64,000 bases of DNA. Origin: Diphasiastrum complanatum. Lineage: Eukaryota; Streptophyta; Lycopodiopsida; Lycopodiales; Lycopodiaceae. This document shows, piece after piece, positions 23,101 to 35,100 of this stretch. The notes under the pieces are model-generated. The model had not been told where the DNA came from and did no database searches. It saw nothing but the letters and a program-made list of their open reading frames with translations. Both the position numbers and the translations under genes were made by a program. The stretch spans positions 58,986,865 through 59,050,864 of the forward strand of contig CM055095.1 of NCBI GenBank assembly GCA_029204225.1, read 5' to 3'. Within the stretch, counting starts at the first letter, position 1; each line of letters opens with the position of its first letter.

Positions 23101-26100
23101 AAGTATTCTTTTTGGGAACCTTGAATTTTGTGATCCTATTCACCTTATGTAGATGTATACCTTTCTAGATTATTAGATGAGTAAAACAAAATTGATTATC
23201 ACTATAAGTGTAATGGGGTATTATTTTTTAATGCATGTGTATTGGAAGGAAGCTTTTGTATATGATTTACATAACCATGACTAGAAGAGGTCTACAATTA
23301 AGGTAAGAAAAAATTGATGGCAACCTCATTGGCATCTTACAATTGGAAGGCTAGATTCATGCTTGGAATTCTCATTTGACAATCAAGGATATTGTCAAGT
23401 GTTCAAATGCCAAGTATGAGGATGATACACATTGACCATATGAGAATTTTACTGTGCCAATGCTTATTTCTATGAACAGAGTTGAGAATACCACATTTTG
23501 AGGTTCACATTAAAACAATTGAGGGTTTCATCACACCACTTCTGGGTTGAGACTTGCATATTCCGTGGGATACTTTGTGAAGACCCTATGACCTCTGCTT
23601 CTGCTACTAGCTCCGTTTGTGTTAGAGAACCACCACCTATAGCAAATATCCCATACACCCACACCCCGTCTAAATCAACGGAAATTTTCTCATCTTGGCA
23701 GATTGATTAGATTAAAGCAGATTTCTAGACTTTGAAGCAAGAAAAAGAAATAGTAACCTCTCTGATCAATGAAACGAACTTGTTGCAATCAAAAATTGCA
23801 TCACTTGAGCAATCAATTGGGACCAAATAGGTTGCAGTACCTCGGGGCCCCATCCACACCATCTCCATATTGGAGTATGGAACTGTGATGGTATACACTC
23901 ATCTTCCATAGCTGGCGACTTGATTGATTTTATCACCGGCCAAAATTTACTGCTTTTCATGGAGACCCATGAGAGTTAGGAGCGAGGACTACCCACTTTC
24001 CCAAGATATAGATGGAAATCTGTGCAGACATGTGACCAGATCAGCTAGTGGTCGTGGATCCGGAGGGGTTGCATGCTTATAAATCCAAATATAATGTGCA
24101 TGCTCGTCATGACTGATGCACTTGATGCTCGGGTGAAGAGACTCCCTGTCATGTTGTAGTTTGAGCTATCCGACCTATCATGTGGAAACACACATCGCAT
24201 CCTCTTAGACCACGTCAGCGGCTACTTGAGTTCCCCCATGCTGCAACTCGTATCACATCCTTCTCTAGCATTAGCAGGACATGATAGTGGTATAGTTCAT
24301 TTTTGATATTCAGTTGTATCTACGCTCTTACATATCTCATAGATATATTGTTTTGTTACTATTTCGAAGACGTTTCATATTCCATCCCTCTTATTTCCGA
24401 CTTCTTTGTATCTCCTACTACTTTATCTAACCACTCTTTCCTCTCGTTTCATCTTGGCACACTTGTACAACATCAACCGTCTCCTCTTTCTCCTACTATT
24501 GCTCGTGCTCCGAGATACACTTTTGCCCCAACCTATATACCCTTTCTACATTGAGTCCCTCAGCTCTTTGTTTCATCATTTCTCTCATGACAGTTTTCTA
24601 GTTATACAGGCCGCTTTCCTTTCTTCGACTCTCCATATTGCCGCCTCTCTCTCTTTTCCATCTAGACCTTTCCGTCGTAAACCCACCTCATTTTGTTCCC
24701 TTCGTCAGCTGTGGTATGATAATGAGAGTCATCTCCTTCATTTGCAAGTTATCCATGCCCGCTCTCATGCTCCACATCTCCTACATACCACTAGTCGATT
24801 TTACACAGTGTGCTCCGTCGTGAATTGAAGAGAGGAGACTTGTTAATCTCCTTGTCAATTCCTCCTCGGGCGCTTTTTGGTGTGAGTTCATGTTAGGAAT
24901 AGCATAACCACGAGGAAGGCAAATCCACCCAGCCAATGCACTCTCTTATAGAATGCCCCTCCTAGCCCAGTGTGAGTTTGCATGCATGTGGTAGGTGGTA
25001 GTTGTTGCTGACACCCACTTGCATGGGCTATTGATGCATGTGGGGTCTCAGTCCATTAATGAAGGACAACATGTATAAAGTCCTCTTCCAAAGATGCTAT
25101 TCTAAGCATGCCAAAACAAGCAACCACAAAGGGTACGGATGGTGGACAACAAACCAACCCAACCAATCCTAGATCGAACAGATCTAGCCCCCAAGCTATG
25201 GATCAATCGAGGAATCACTCAAGCGGCATGTAGCTACCAATCACATATTCAAGCATGCACTAGTGAGAGCCCAATAGGTATACTTATACCCTCCAAGGCC
25301 CATGCACCACTAGTAGTGCACTGTGACACCTCACTGGACACCTCTGCAGCCTATCTGGGCCACTTAATCCAGTTCCTCAATGACTCACTGATAGACCCAT
25401 ACAAATCCACCATCATGAGTTTAGGCCTACAACCATTATTTATGACCATATGCACATAAGGGCCCCAAATCCCTTATAATCATAAATAACTTACGGGTTG
25501 TTGGACTACTGTTCTCTAGCGAGGACAGACCCGAGACCAGTTGTGGGCATGACATTCTTCCCCCCTTATTCAAGTTCTGTCCTTAGAACTTAAAACTAGG
25601 GAAGTTCCTCCTTAAGCTCCCTTCCTACTCCCAGGAATCATTATCGTCTGCATGTCCCTTCCGTCGAACCAGATGCTCGATAACTATACGATTTCTCAAT
25701 CGTTTAGTTCTTGTATCCAAGATCTTTTCGGGTTCAAGTCGAGACATACCCGATGATTCATCCAACAGGTCCAATTGGTATCTAGAACCAAGATGCTCCC
25801 CTTCACGTAGACTCTTCTTGAATCGGCTTACGTGAAAAACCGGATGCACTTGAGTTCCCTCCGGGAGGTCCAACTGGTAAGCTAAGGATCCAATCTTTTT
25901 CAAGATCTGGTATGGTCCTAATGTCACTTGGTAATCCGTAAAGCCTAAACAGACGCTCTACAACTACTTGAGCAAAATCAGATGCATTGTCTTTACCTGA
26001 ATAAACATAGCCGATTTGGTAAGATGGCCAGTCATTAACAAAAATTATGATTCTTTTTTCACAATTCACCAGATTCCTAAGCTATACCTCACCATAAGAG

Positions 26101-29100
26101 AGCGTCACAATTCTTAGAAGACACATGAGTTGTTCCAAAAAGTCCTCTCCATCTGGAAAGTTTCAGACTTTCCCAATTCACTTACGGTGCCTATATAAGG
26201 ATTGTAATCCTAAAAAATGCCCTTAGTTTAGCCATGGCACAAAGTTTCATTCCAAAGTTAGGGTCCAATCTAGAATGCGTCTAGATTCAAATACTCTTAA
26301 GTTTTAATCTAGAATAACTTAAGATTCATCGGAACTTCATTATGAGAAGCTCTAACTTTTGGCTACATCAACTATCCAACTCTACTTGAGTTTTTCGGGA
26401 TAGCATTCCATCCTTTCCAATGGAAAAGATTAAGGCCAAAATTTCTCGTGTATTCTGTGCACATAAACCTTTAAATGATCCAAAATTGACTCATGAAGGT
26501 TGCGACTTATAAGCAATACATTTATGCAACAATATCCATAAGTAGGTTATATTGTTGACTCAGACAGCTAGCTCAGAAGTAGCGCTCCTGACTCGGTTAG
26601 CAGTATCGAATTAAGAAAATATTTGAATGTCTACGTGTGGATCTCAGTTGCAGCGGATCGCGATCCGCTGCAAAAACAATCCGGATCGTGCGATCCGGAT
26701 CGTCAGCGATCCGAGACAAGAAACTGTCCTAGATCACAAAAAATTTGCAAATTTTTTTCTCGTTGTGGATGGATCCACAGCTAGTTGCAATCCAAATGAC
26801 CAATGAATAGCAGCAAGCAGATACAAATGAAATGATTAGCCAATGTTATATCTGCAAATCCGTATCTACAAAAACAATTTGCTTCAGTATCTGATTGAAG
26901 TGACTAGCAGATATTGGGGGTTAACTATCTGAAACCAAGCAACAGAACTGCTCTTTTGAAATCCTTTCACATGATACCCATAATAAGTCCTAACACCACA
27001 GTAGGGCAAACACTAACTGATCCACCCAACCTTGCCTACTCCCTGATATAGAGTAAGCCCCTCCTAGCCCAGTGTGAGGACTGGTAGCATGCTACTGCCA
27101 AGTGTCAACCACGTGGCACTGACGTGGCCGACTGCACGTCGGGACCCAACTGGGAGCCCTATCCTGCTGACAGGGTCCCTAGGCTGTGTTAGGCCCGCCA
27201 TGGCTATGGACCGTGCTGGGGCACACTACTCACACTGTCTTGCCCTGTTGGTCATGTACGATGGACACGACCCTGACTGTGGTATCTGACCTATCTGTGT
27301 TCTCTAGGGTTCGGCACTGGTCACGAGCTCGTAACACTCCCTCCCCCTTAAGAACCGTCTTGGTCCTCTAAGACAAAGTCTGGAAAAATCTTGCGAAGGA
27401 CGCTGCCTCTTTCCCAAGTGGCATTCTCAACAGGCTGATCATTCCACTTAACCAGATATTCTCGGTATAGAGTATGACGAGTCTGCGTCTCTCTACTATC
27501 AAGAATCTCCTCTGGTTCATGTGGAGGTTGCTGAGGATCCAATGGGAGAACTAGAACACTGTCCCCTACCAGATTGTCTGATCTGGTTAAGGCTTTTCGT
27601 AACTGACTTACATGAAAGACTGGAAAAACCTTACTGCTATGTGGGAGTTCTAGTTCATAGGTGACCTCGCCTAGTCTCCTACTGATGGTAAAGGGACCAC
27701 AATACCTTGGAGACAACTTAGCACACACTCCTGATTTGAGGGTTTTAGAGTCAACTGGGACTCTCAAGTAGACTTTCGCACCAATGGAGAACTGCACATC
27801 CCGTCTGTGTGGATCTGCATAATGCCTGGCTCGATCTTGGGACTGCCTAATGCTACGCTTAGCATGTTCTATCATTTGGTTTAGGTCCTCTAAAAAGTTT
27901 CTGGCTGCTTCAACTTTTTCTTGTATAAACCCTACAGCTGTGGGTGAGCGTGGCTGAAAACCGTACATCAGCATAAATGGGCTGTATCACGTAGCTGAAT
28001 GTTTGGTACTGTTATAAGCAAACTCTAATATCGAGAGATACTCCTCCCAATTAGTCTGCTTCTTGCTGACGTATGCACGAAGCATATCCTCCAGCACTTG
28101 ATTTACCCTTTCTGTTTGACCGTTCGTCTGAGGATGGTCGGTGGTACTCATATTAAGTTTAGTATGGAGATGATGGAATACTGCCCTCCAAAAATTTCCA
28201 GTAAACTTACTGTCCCGGTCGTTGACTGTGCCGGAAGGTAGACCGTACAATTTAAATAGCCCGTCTACAAACAACCTCGCTAACTCTGGAGCTCTAACGG
28301 TTGTCTTGGTCGGAATAAAATGAGCCATTTTGGTCAGACGGTCAACTGTGACCCATATAGCGTCATTACCCTTTTGGGTTTTAGGCAGGCCTACTATAAA
28401 ATCCATGGAGATACTCTCGCATTTACCAGCTGGTATTTCTAAGGGATGCAACAACCCTCCTGCCTTTAAACACTCTGCTTTATTTACTTGACATTTCTGG
28501 CAACTGGTTACATACTGGTGGACGTCCTTTTTCATACTGGGCCAGAAAAATTGCCTACGAAGAAGCTCATAGGTCTTCTGTATGCCTGGGTGTCCCGCTC
28601 TAGGATTGTCATGACATTCATATAGGACCTGGTGCCTATAATCCTCTGAATTGGGGACACATACTCTATCTCTATAGAGCAAGTACTCATCCTGAATGGA
28701 ATACTGTTTCCATTCGAATCCTTGAGTCAACTGACCCTCAACCACTGGGGTTTGCTTGGGTAATACAGGCTCAGAATCCTCAACGTCATCTGACGACGTA
28801 TACTCGGACTCATCATCATCCTCAACGGAAGCTGCCGTATTCTTGGATGAACTGGCACCAGCCCCGGGAACTGGTTCTGGAGTCTGTAAATGTCTGTTCT
28901 GGACTGAGTTCCAGATAGTAGAGAAGAATGCATCATGCTGGCATTTCCCTCTCAAGGACTCGAGTAACTCATTACGAATCGGAGTAAAACTCAGCTCGTT
29001 TATCATAGGCATTCTGCTAAGGGCATCTGCTACTGTATTGAATTTTCCACGTCGATATCTGATAGACATGTCAAACTCTTGCATCAACTCTGCCCAACAA

Positions 29101-32100
29101 GCTTTCCGACCTCTAAGCTCAAGTTGATTGCAAAGGTATCTGGGACTCTCATGGTCTGTCAGGACCTCAAAGTTGGCACCATACAAATAATGCCTCCAAG
29201 TCTTAAGGGCATGGACTATAGAAAAGAGTTCCTTTTCATAGGCACTGTACCTAGTCTGAGCCACTGTACCTAGTCTAAGCTGGCTCGAGTTTTTTACTCT
29301 CGAACGCAACTGGTCGTCCACCGTGAGTTAGCACAGCACCTACTGCAAAGTCGCTAGCATCTGTTTCGACCACAAATGGCTGATTGGGGTCGACGACTTT
29401 CAAAACTGGTGCTGTAGCTAAGGCTGTTTTGAGAGCATCAAAGCTCTCCTGCTGTGCGCACTCCCAAATGAACTCCTTTCCCTTCCCCTTAAGGAGATTT
29501 GTCATAGGAACTGCTATCTGAGCATATTCCTTGACAAATCGTCTGTAATATCCTGCCAAACCAAGAAAGATCTGAAGTTCCAAAATATTCTGAGGTCTCA
29601 GCCAACTGAGTATGGCTTTAACCTTATTTGGGTCCATCTTAATCCCATCTGAAGAGATAATGTGACCCAAATATGCTACTTCTTCAACGAAGAATTCACA
29701 CTTGGATTGTTTAGCATAGAGCTTATGCTTTCTGAGCAGTCGAAACACCTTTCTGAGGTGTTTTAGATGCTCCTTCCTCGTTTTGTTGTAGACTAGGATG
29801 TCATCCAAAAATACGACTACAAACTTACCGAAGTATGGTCTGAGGACACTCTTCATCAAGGTCATAAAGGTAACTGGAGCATTTGTGAGCCCAAATGGCA
29901 TCACCTTAAACTCATAATGACCGTGACGAGTCCTAAAAGCTGTTTTCGAGACATCTTCCGATTTTATACAGACTTGATGATATCCCGATCTGAGGTCTAT
30001 TTTGCTGAAAAACTTAGCCCTGTCGAGTTGGTCAAACAACTCGTCTGCCCGAGGCATAGGGTATTTATTCTTAATTGTGATTTTATTGAGGGCTCTGTAA
30101 TCTACGCAAAGACGCATAGACCCCTCTTTCTTTTTCACCAATAGGACTGGTGAAGCCCATGGTGAACTACTGGTCTGAATTTGGCCTTTCACAACTTAAT
30201 CTGTTAACTGCCTACTTATTTCCTCATCCTCTGTTCGGCTGACCCGATACGGAGGTTTAGAAACTGGTGCTGTACCTGGTACTAGGTTTATTACATGATC
30301 CACCTCTCTGCTAGGTGGTAAACCATGTGGCAAATCTTCAGGAAAAACATCTTTAAATTTAGACAATAAAGTTTCTAATTTACTGATTTTCTGCTGAATA
30401 GAACTGGAAATAGAAACTTCAGGAATAAAGTGAAAGTCACATAAGAATACTTGATGGTCTTCGTCTCCGATTAGCTGACAGAGCTCTGAACTGCAGACCA
30501 TAGGGCTGTTGGGAACATCATGCTCCCCATGCAATTGGATCTCTCGGCCTTTATGCTGAAAGTTTAGGGTGTTCTCCTGATAGTTTCTGTGGAGGGAAGG
30601 TCCTAAACTGTAGAGCCAATCTCTCCCGAGAACAATATCTGTTCGATCGAGGTGCATTATCTGAAAGTTTATTTCATCTTGGTACCCCTGAATACCAAGA
30701 TTTAACTTACTTACCATAGTTTCCCATACTTTTTTATCTTCACCCTTAGCTAATGAAACTATGTACCTGTGCTGACTAGGTACTTCTGGTAGTTTGTGCT
30801 TTTTAACCAGGGTGTAGTTGATGAAATTATGGGTTGCCCCATCATCAACCATAACTCTTACTGACTGGTTACCAACTTTCCCATGCATACGTACTAGGTC
30901 ATGCGGCCCAAAGCTGAAGGGTCTCGCTAGCATTGCAGAGGTCAGCTGGCAACAGTGTTCACGATCTTCATGATACACTTTGATCTCGGAAGCTGCCGAA
31001 TAACTGGGGAAACATATAGTCTGAACAAGATGAACTTGTTTTTTATCTTTCTTATCTTTTTTAGTGAAAGGCCCCTTGGGACACTGTCTGATTGTGTGTC
31101 CCTTGCCCATACACACAAAGCACAAACGTTCTTGTTTGGCTTTCTCAAAATCATCTGGTTTTAAGGGCTGTATGAGTGAAGGGCGTTTCTGAGGAGCTTC
31201 ACCTTTAAATTTATCTTGGTTCTTTCTTTTTAAAAGTTTCTTTTCAAATTGAAAGTCTTTCTGAGGAGGCTGCTCAGAAAGTGGCTGCTGTCTCGCCCTC
31301 TTCCTACCCACTGAATCATCATAGATTTGAGCATATCTGAGAGCTTGCTCAAGGGTAGTAGGGGAGTTTCTCTGGACCTCTACTTTATATTCATCTTTGA
31401 GGCCACGGACAAATCCCCTGATTTTTTGATAATCATCCATATTTTTAATCTTTAAAATCGCTTCTCGATACTGCGAGATATATTGGATGAGGGACTTGTC
31501 CATTACTGTTCTTTCCCAGGCTTCCCAGGCTCTATCAAGTTCATTTTCTGTTAGAAATTCTCTTAGGAAAGCTTCTTCAAAAGCTTTCCATGACCGGGGA
31601 GTCTGCCCAGTCTCCTGGAGATTTAACCACCACTTATAGGCCATAGGCCCTAAAGAAAGACTGGCCTCAATTGCTTGCAAATGGTCAGGGATCTGTTTAA
31701 GAGCATGAATGTTCTTCCATTTGCTGAGGAAGGTTTGTAGAATGTCTGCGTTTCTATCCTTCTCTTCCCCATTAAAAGTAGGAGGTTTTAAATCTTTAAA
31801 AACAATGGGGTGAGACCGTAAAGTCTCACGCGAAACGGATGGAAATTGAGAAGGGGATAACTGAGAAGTGGAGGGAAGGCTTCCTTTCGCGGAACTCAAA
31901 ATCAAGCTTTTGAGTTCAGCGAACGAGTCGTCCACACTGGACTTGAAATTGGCTAATGCCAACTTCAGTTCATCCACTTCTGTTACCAACTGGAGAAACT
32001 GCTCCTTGGTAACCAGTTCGTCGAGTTCTTCGGCAAACTGTTCCTGTTCTTCCAATTCCATGGGTTCCTTCCCTTTACTGTAAGCTAAGGCTTCTGTTTC

Positions 32101-35100
32101 AAGTTCGTCGAAGCCTCTCTCCGGGGGTTGATCAGGTCCCTGAGGAGTGGTCATCTTCGGAACTGAAAGAGAGCTACCTTAACTTCTGAAGGAAAAAGAG
32201 TCTAAAAGACTAATTTACAACTATACAAGGGAAAGGAAAGATGACTTAGCTGTTTCTGAGGACTGTACTTCCAAAATTACGAAGAGGAACCCTTTCAGCT
32301 CTTTTCCCCAAGATTTCAGTCCTGCTGTCCCGGAAAATGCCAGTTTGAAGCTTCAAAACGATGTCAAATTTCCCGGTTCTTGAGTTGAGTAGCTAACTGA
32401 TCTGATTTCAGGTGTGGGACTCCAACAAACCGAGTAGAAACCGGAGATTTACAAAAAGAAATCCGGAATTTTTGAAGTCCCTGCCCTCGCTGGTTGGACA
32501 GCAACCTGTCCGGCCCGATTTGTCCAATTTACAGCTCTAAAATCACCTCAAATCTCCGATTTGACCCAAGCCTGTTGGTCTGTAGCAAGTAAGTTTGAAG
32601 CTCAAACTCCTGAGAATTCTCAACAAACAGGGATGAATTTTCACCTTTTCTCCTCCCTGTCCAGCGCTGACCCTGCTACACTAATTCAGATTAGAACTTG
32701 CTCTAATCTACTCAAAACTTCATACAAATTTCAGAGTTGAGGGCTGTCTATGCAGTGATGGATCTGCTCATCCCTTCCTCTTGAATTTCCGCTCAGATCA
32801 TAGTGATCTACACTCGAAAATCAGAGATGAAAACTAACTTATCAGCGCTGAAGCTATTCTAAGCAATATGCTTCCAAACTACTGAGATTTCCAGCAAATT
32901 GGAGGATTAGAAAGCTGATCCTATAGCGAGTCTCCTCCTCTATTTCTTTCTGAGAATCTCAGAGATCTTTCCTATCTTCTGATAGCTTTCTCTACTGCTC
33001 CTCCTGAACTCCCTAGGATGGAGATGGCTCTGATACCAGTGTAATAAGTCCTAACACCACATTAGGGCAAACACTAACTGATCCACCCAACCTTACCTAC
33101 TCCCTGATATAGAGTAAGCCCCTCCTAGCCCAGTGAGGACTGGTAGCATGCTACTGCCAAGTGTCGGCCACGTGGCACTGACGTGGCCGACTGCACGTCG
33201 GGACCCAACTGGGAGCCCTATCCTGCTGACAGGGTCCCTAGGCTGTGTTAGGCCCGCCATGGCTATGGACCGTGCTGGGGCACACTACTCACACTGTCTT
33301 GCCCTGTTGGTCATGTACGCTGGACACGACCTTGACTGTGGTATCTGACTTATCTGTGTTCCCTAGGGTTCGGCACTGGTTACGAGCTCGTAACAATACC
33401 CCATATTGGCAGGTTTGAAAACAAAAAAACAAAAGAAAATTGCGTTCCGGGAAACCCTAATGGGAAATCCCGGATCGCGTTCCGGAACATGGCCTGCATC
33501 TTTGGTATGGATCCAAAACACCACATTCAATCTGATTCTAATCCTACCTAGGTTTATAAGCAATTTTCATCGAGAAATTACTATTACCTAGTGAGAAATT
33601 ATCTCCATACAATTCTCACCAATATGCTTATGTTTTTAACGACTATTTTATGCGTGCCAATAAACTTAGTCCAAGGAATTCATTGTAGATCCACAGGATT
33701 AAAAGTTTGTACAAAAGAAATGATGATCATTCACAATGATTCACTACATAGCATATCTCTACAGATTTCACCCGATCTGTACACAATACGTTCTTAACCG
33801 AGAATCCTGTAACTCGGTTATCCTCTAAGAGAGAATATTTCTCCAAGAGTGGTATTTCGCACCAAAATCTCAATCGGAGATAATCTCAAAAGAATATATT
33901 ACACAAGCAAATTTCATTTTTTACATCAACCCACGGATCTCAGTCTACACTAAGATCAAGTTGATTACAACCAGCAAGGAACATGTTTCAACAAACCACT
34001 ATCTCGCAATATAATTCCCCAGTTCTAACCCAAATCAATCGGACTTGTAATCAACAACTCTTCTACTACGAGTGTTTTTTAATTTCATTCTCTTACATCC
34101 TCTAACTAGATATCTACATCTATAAAAGATTTCTGTAATATCAAAATATTCTATCGTTCCTGATTCTTGAAATAGGTCCATCATCTATTCATATAACAGA
34201 TTCCTCCTGGAATCTATGATAGATGTTTCTCCTTGATAACTTTCTTTTCTTCCTACTTCTCCCCCTTTTAACAGGAAACCATACGAGTTTCCAAGGGGTG
34301 CATATCAGCCTAGATTTGCTCTAGGAGAAGTTTCAAAGAAGAAATTCGATAAAACTTGAAAGTCAAGAAAGGTGTTACATTAATGTCCTGACACATTTTC
34401 GTGAGACTTATCAAAAGATCTTCTTCATTACCAACACAGAATTGACCTGTAAATCACAAAAGGACATATTGAAGATTCATGTAAGGGAAAACAATTTCAT
34501 TAAACATCCTTTTGATACGTCCAAGGTCGATGGGTAATAAGAATTACCTTCCAAGGAATTACATGGAATCGGGTTAATAAATTTTAAGAAATTCACAAAT
34601 ATATTTTTAGTATAAAGAAATAGTTTGTCGGATTTCCAGTTTTGTAAATGTGAGATATCCATTAGGGGTCATGACCAATATCTCAAATTTTCGACAAAAC
34701 ACCCATTTATGACTCATAGTATTTGGCATCATTTAGATTTACGGCCGTACTATGGTCAACTCAATTGAGACAGTTTCAAGTCTCCCCTTTGGAATGGCCT
34801 GCGTCCCATACCACAAGTTCTTCCTCTAAGAAGACCGTCCACTTGTTGATCATTAAGTCAAAAAACTCGATTGATGTGATTGATTCAAAAACTCAATTGA
34901 GACTAAAATACCAATACTATTGAAGTTCTTGGGAATTGCACATTCCAATTTCTCATAATTTTGACTGGCTTTTTTTGTTCTTCTTTTCTTAGCGTGTTGG
35001 TACGCCACAACTTCTTTTTTCTTTTGTTTTAAAATTTTTCCATTCTAGGCTTCAGAGCCGTTTGGCCATGTGTGTTTTTTCTCGAGGCAACAACGGTGCT

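Larger units (their letters stand above)
24891..26070 (-). mobile_element. Ty3 chromovirus element D, 3' part
   Basis: Minus-strand remnant: 3' LTR (24,891-25,554), polypurine-like tract (TTCCCCCC on the + strand at about 25,558) and integrase end plus chromodomain to 26,069. Upstream pol is missing. It is inserted in LINE copy 3. Part of the same LTR recurs at about 52,570-52,803. Confidence 0.8.
26979..33395 (-). mobile_element. Ty3 chromovirus family A, copy A2, complete with target-site duplication
   Basis: A 6.4-kb minus-strand element with both LTRs (26,979-27,336 and 33,040-33,395), a 5-bp target duplication ATACC (26,974-26,978 and 33,396-33,400), polypurine tract GGGGGAGGGAG and primer site TGGTATCAGAGCC. 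It has gag, protease, RT, RNase H, integrase and chromodomain in order. By eye the LTRs differ at about 11 of 356 positions plus one 2-bp gap (about 3%), so it is young. At least three lesions break the polyprotein: a stop after protease (30,193-30,195), a 19-bp duplication at 29,243-29,280 and a stop in integrase near 27,985. Lies in APC7 intron 4, antisense to the gene. Confidence 0.96.

Noticed and set aside
27074-27289. A 71-codon + strand frame repeated almost unchanged at 27.07, 33.13, 45.92 (shorter) and 59.34 kb ([20 protein letters not shown]...)
   Set aside because: It lies wholly inside the family A LTRs, antisense to the element. Its conservation follows from the young age of the LTR copies, and it has no recognisable domain.
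33023-33038. tRNA-like sequence (TGGTATCAGAGCC) at several places
   Set aside because: These are retrotransposon primer-binding sites complementary to initiator-Met tRNA. No complete tRNA gene was found around them.
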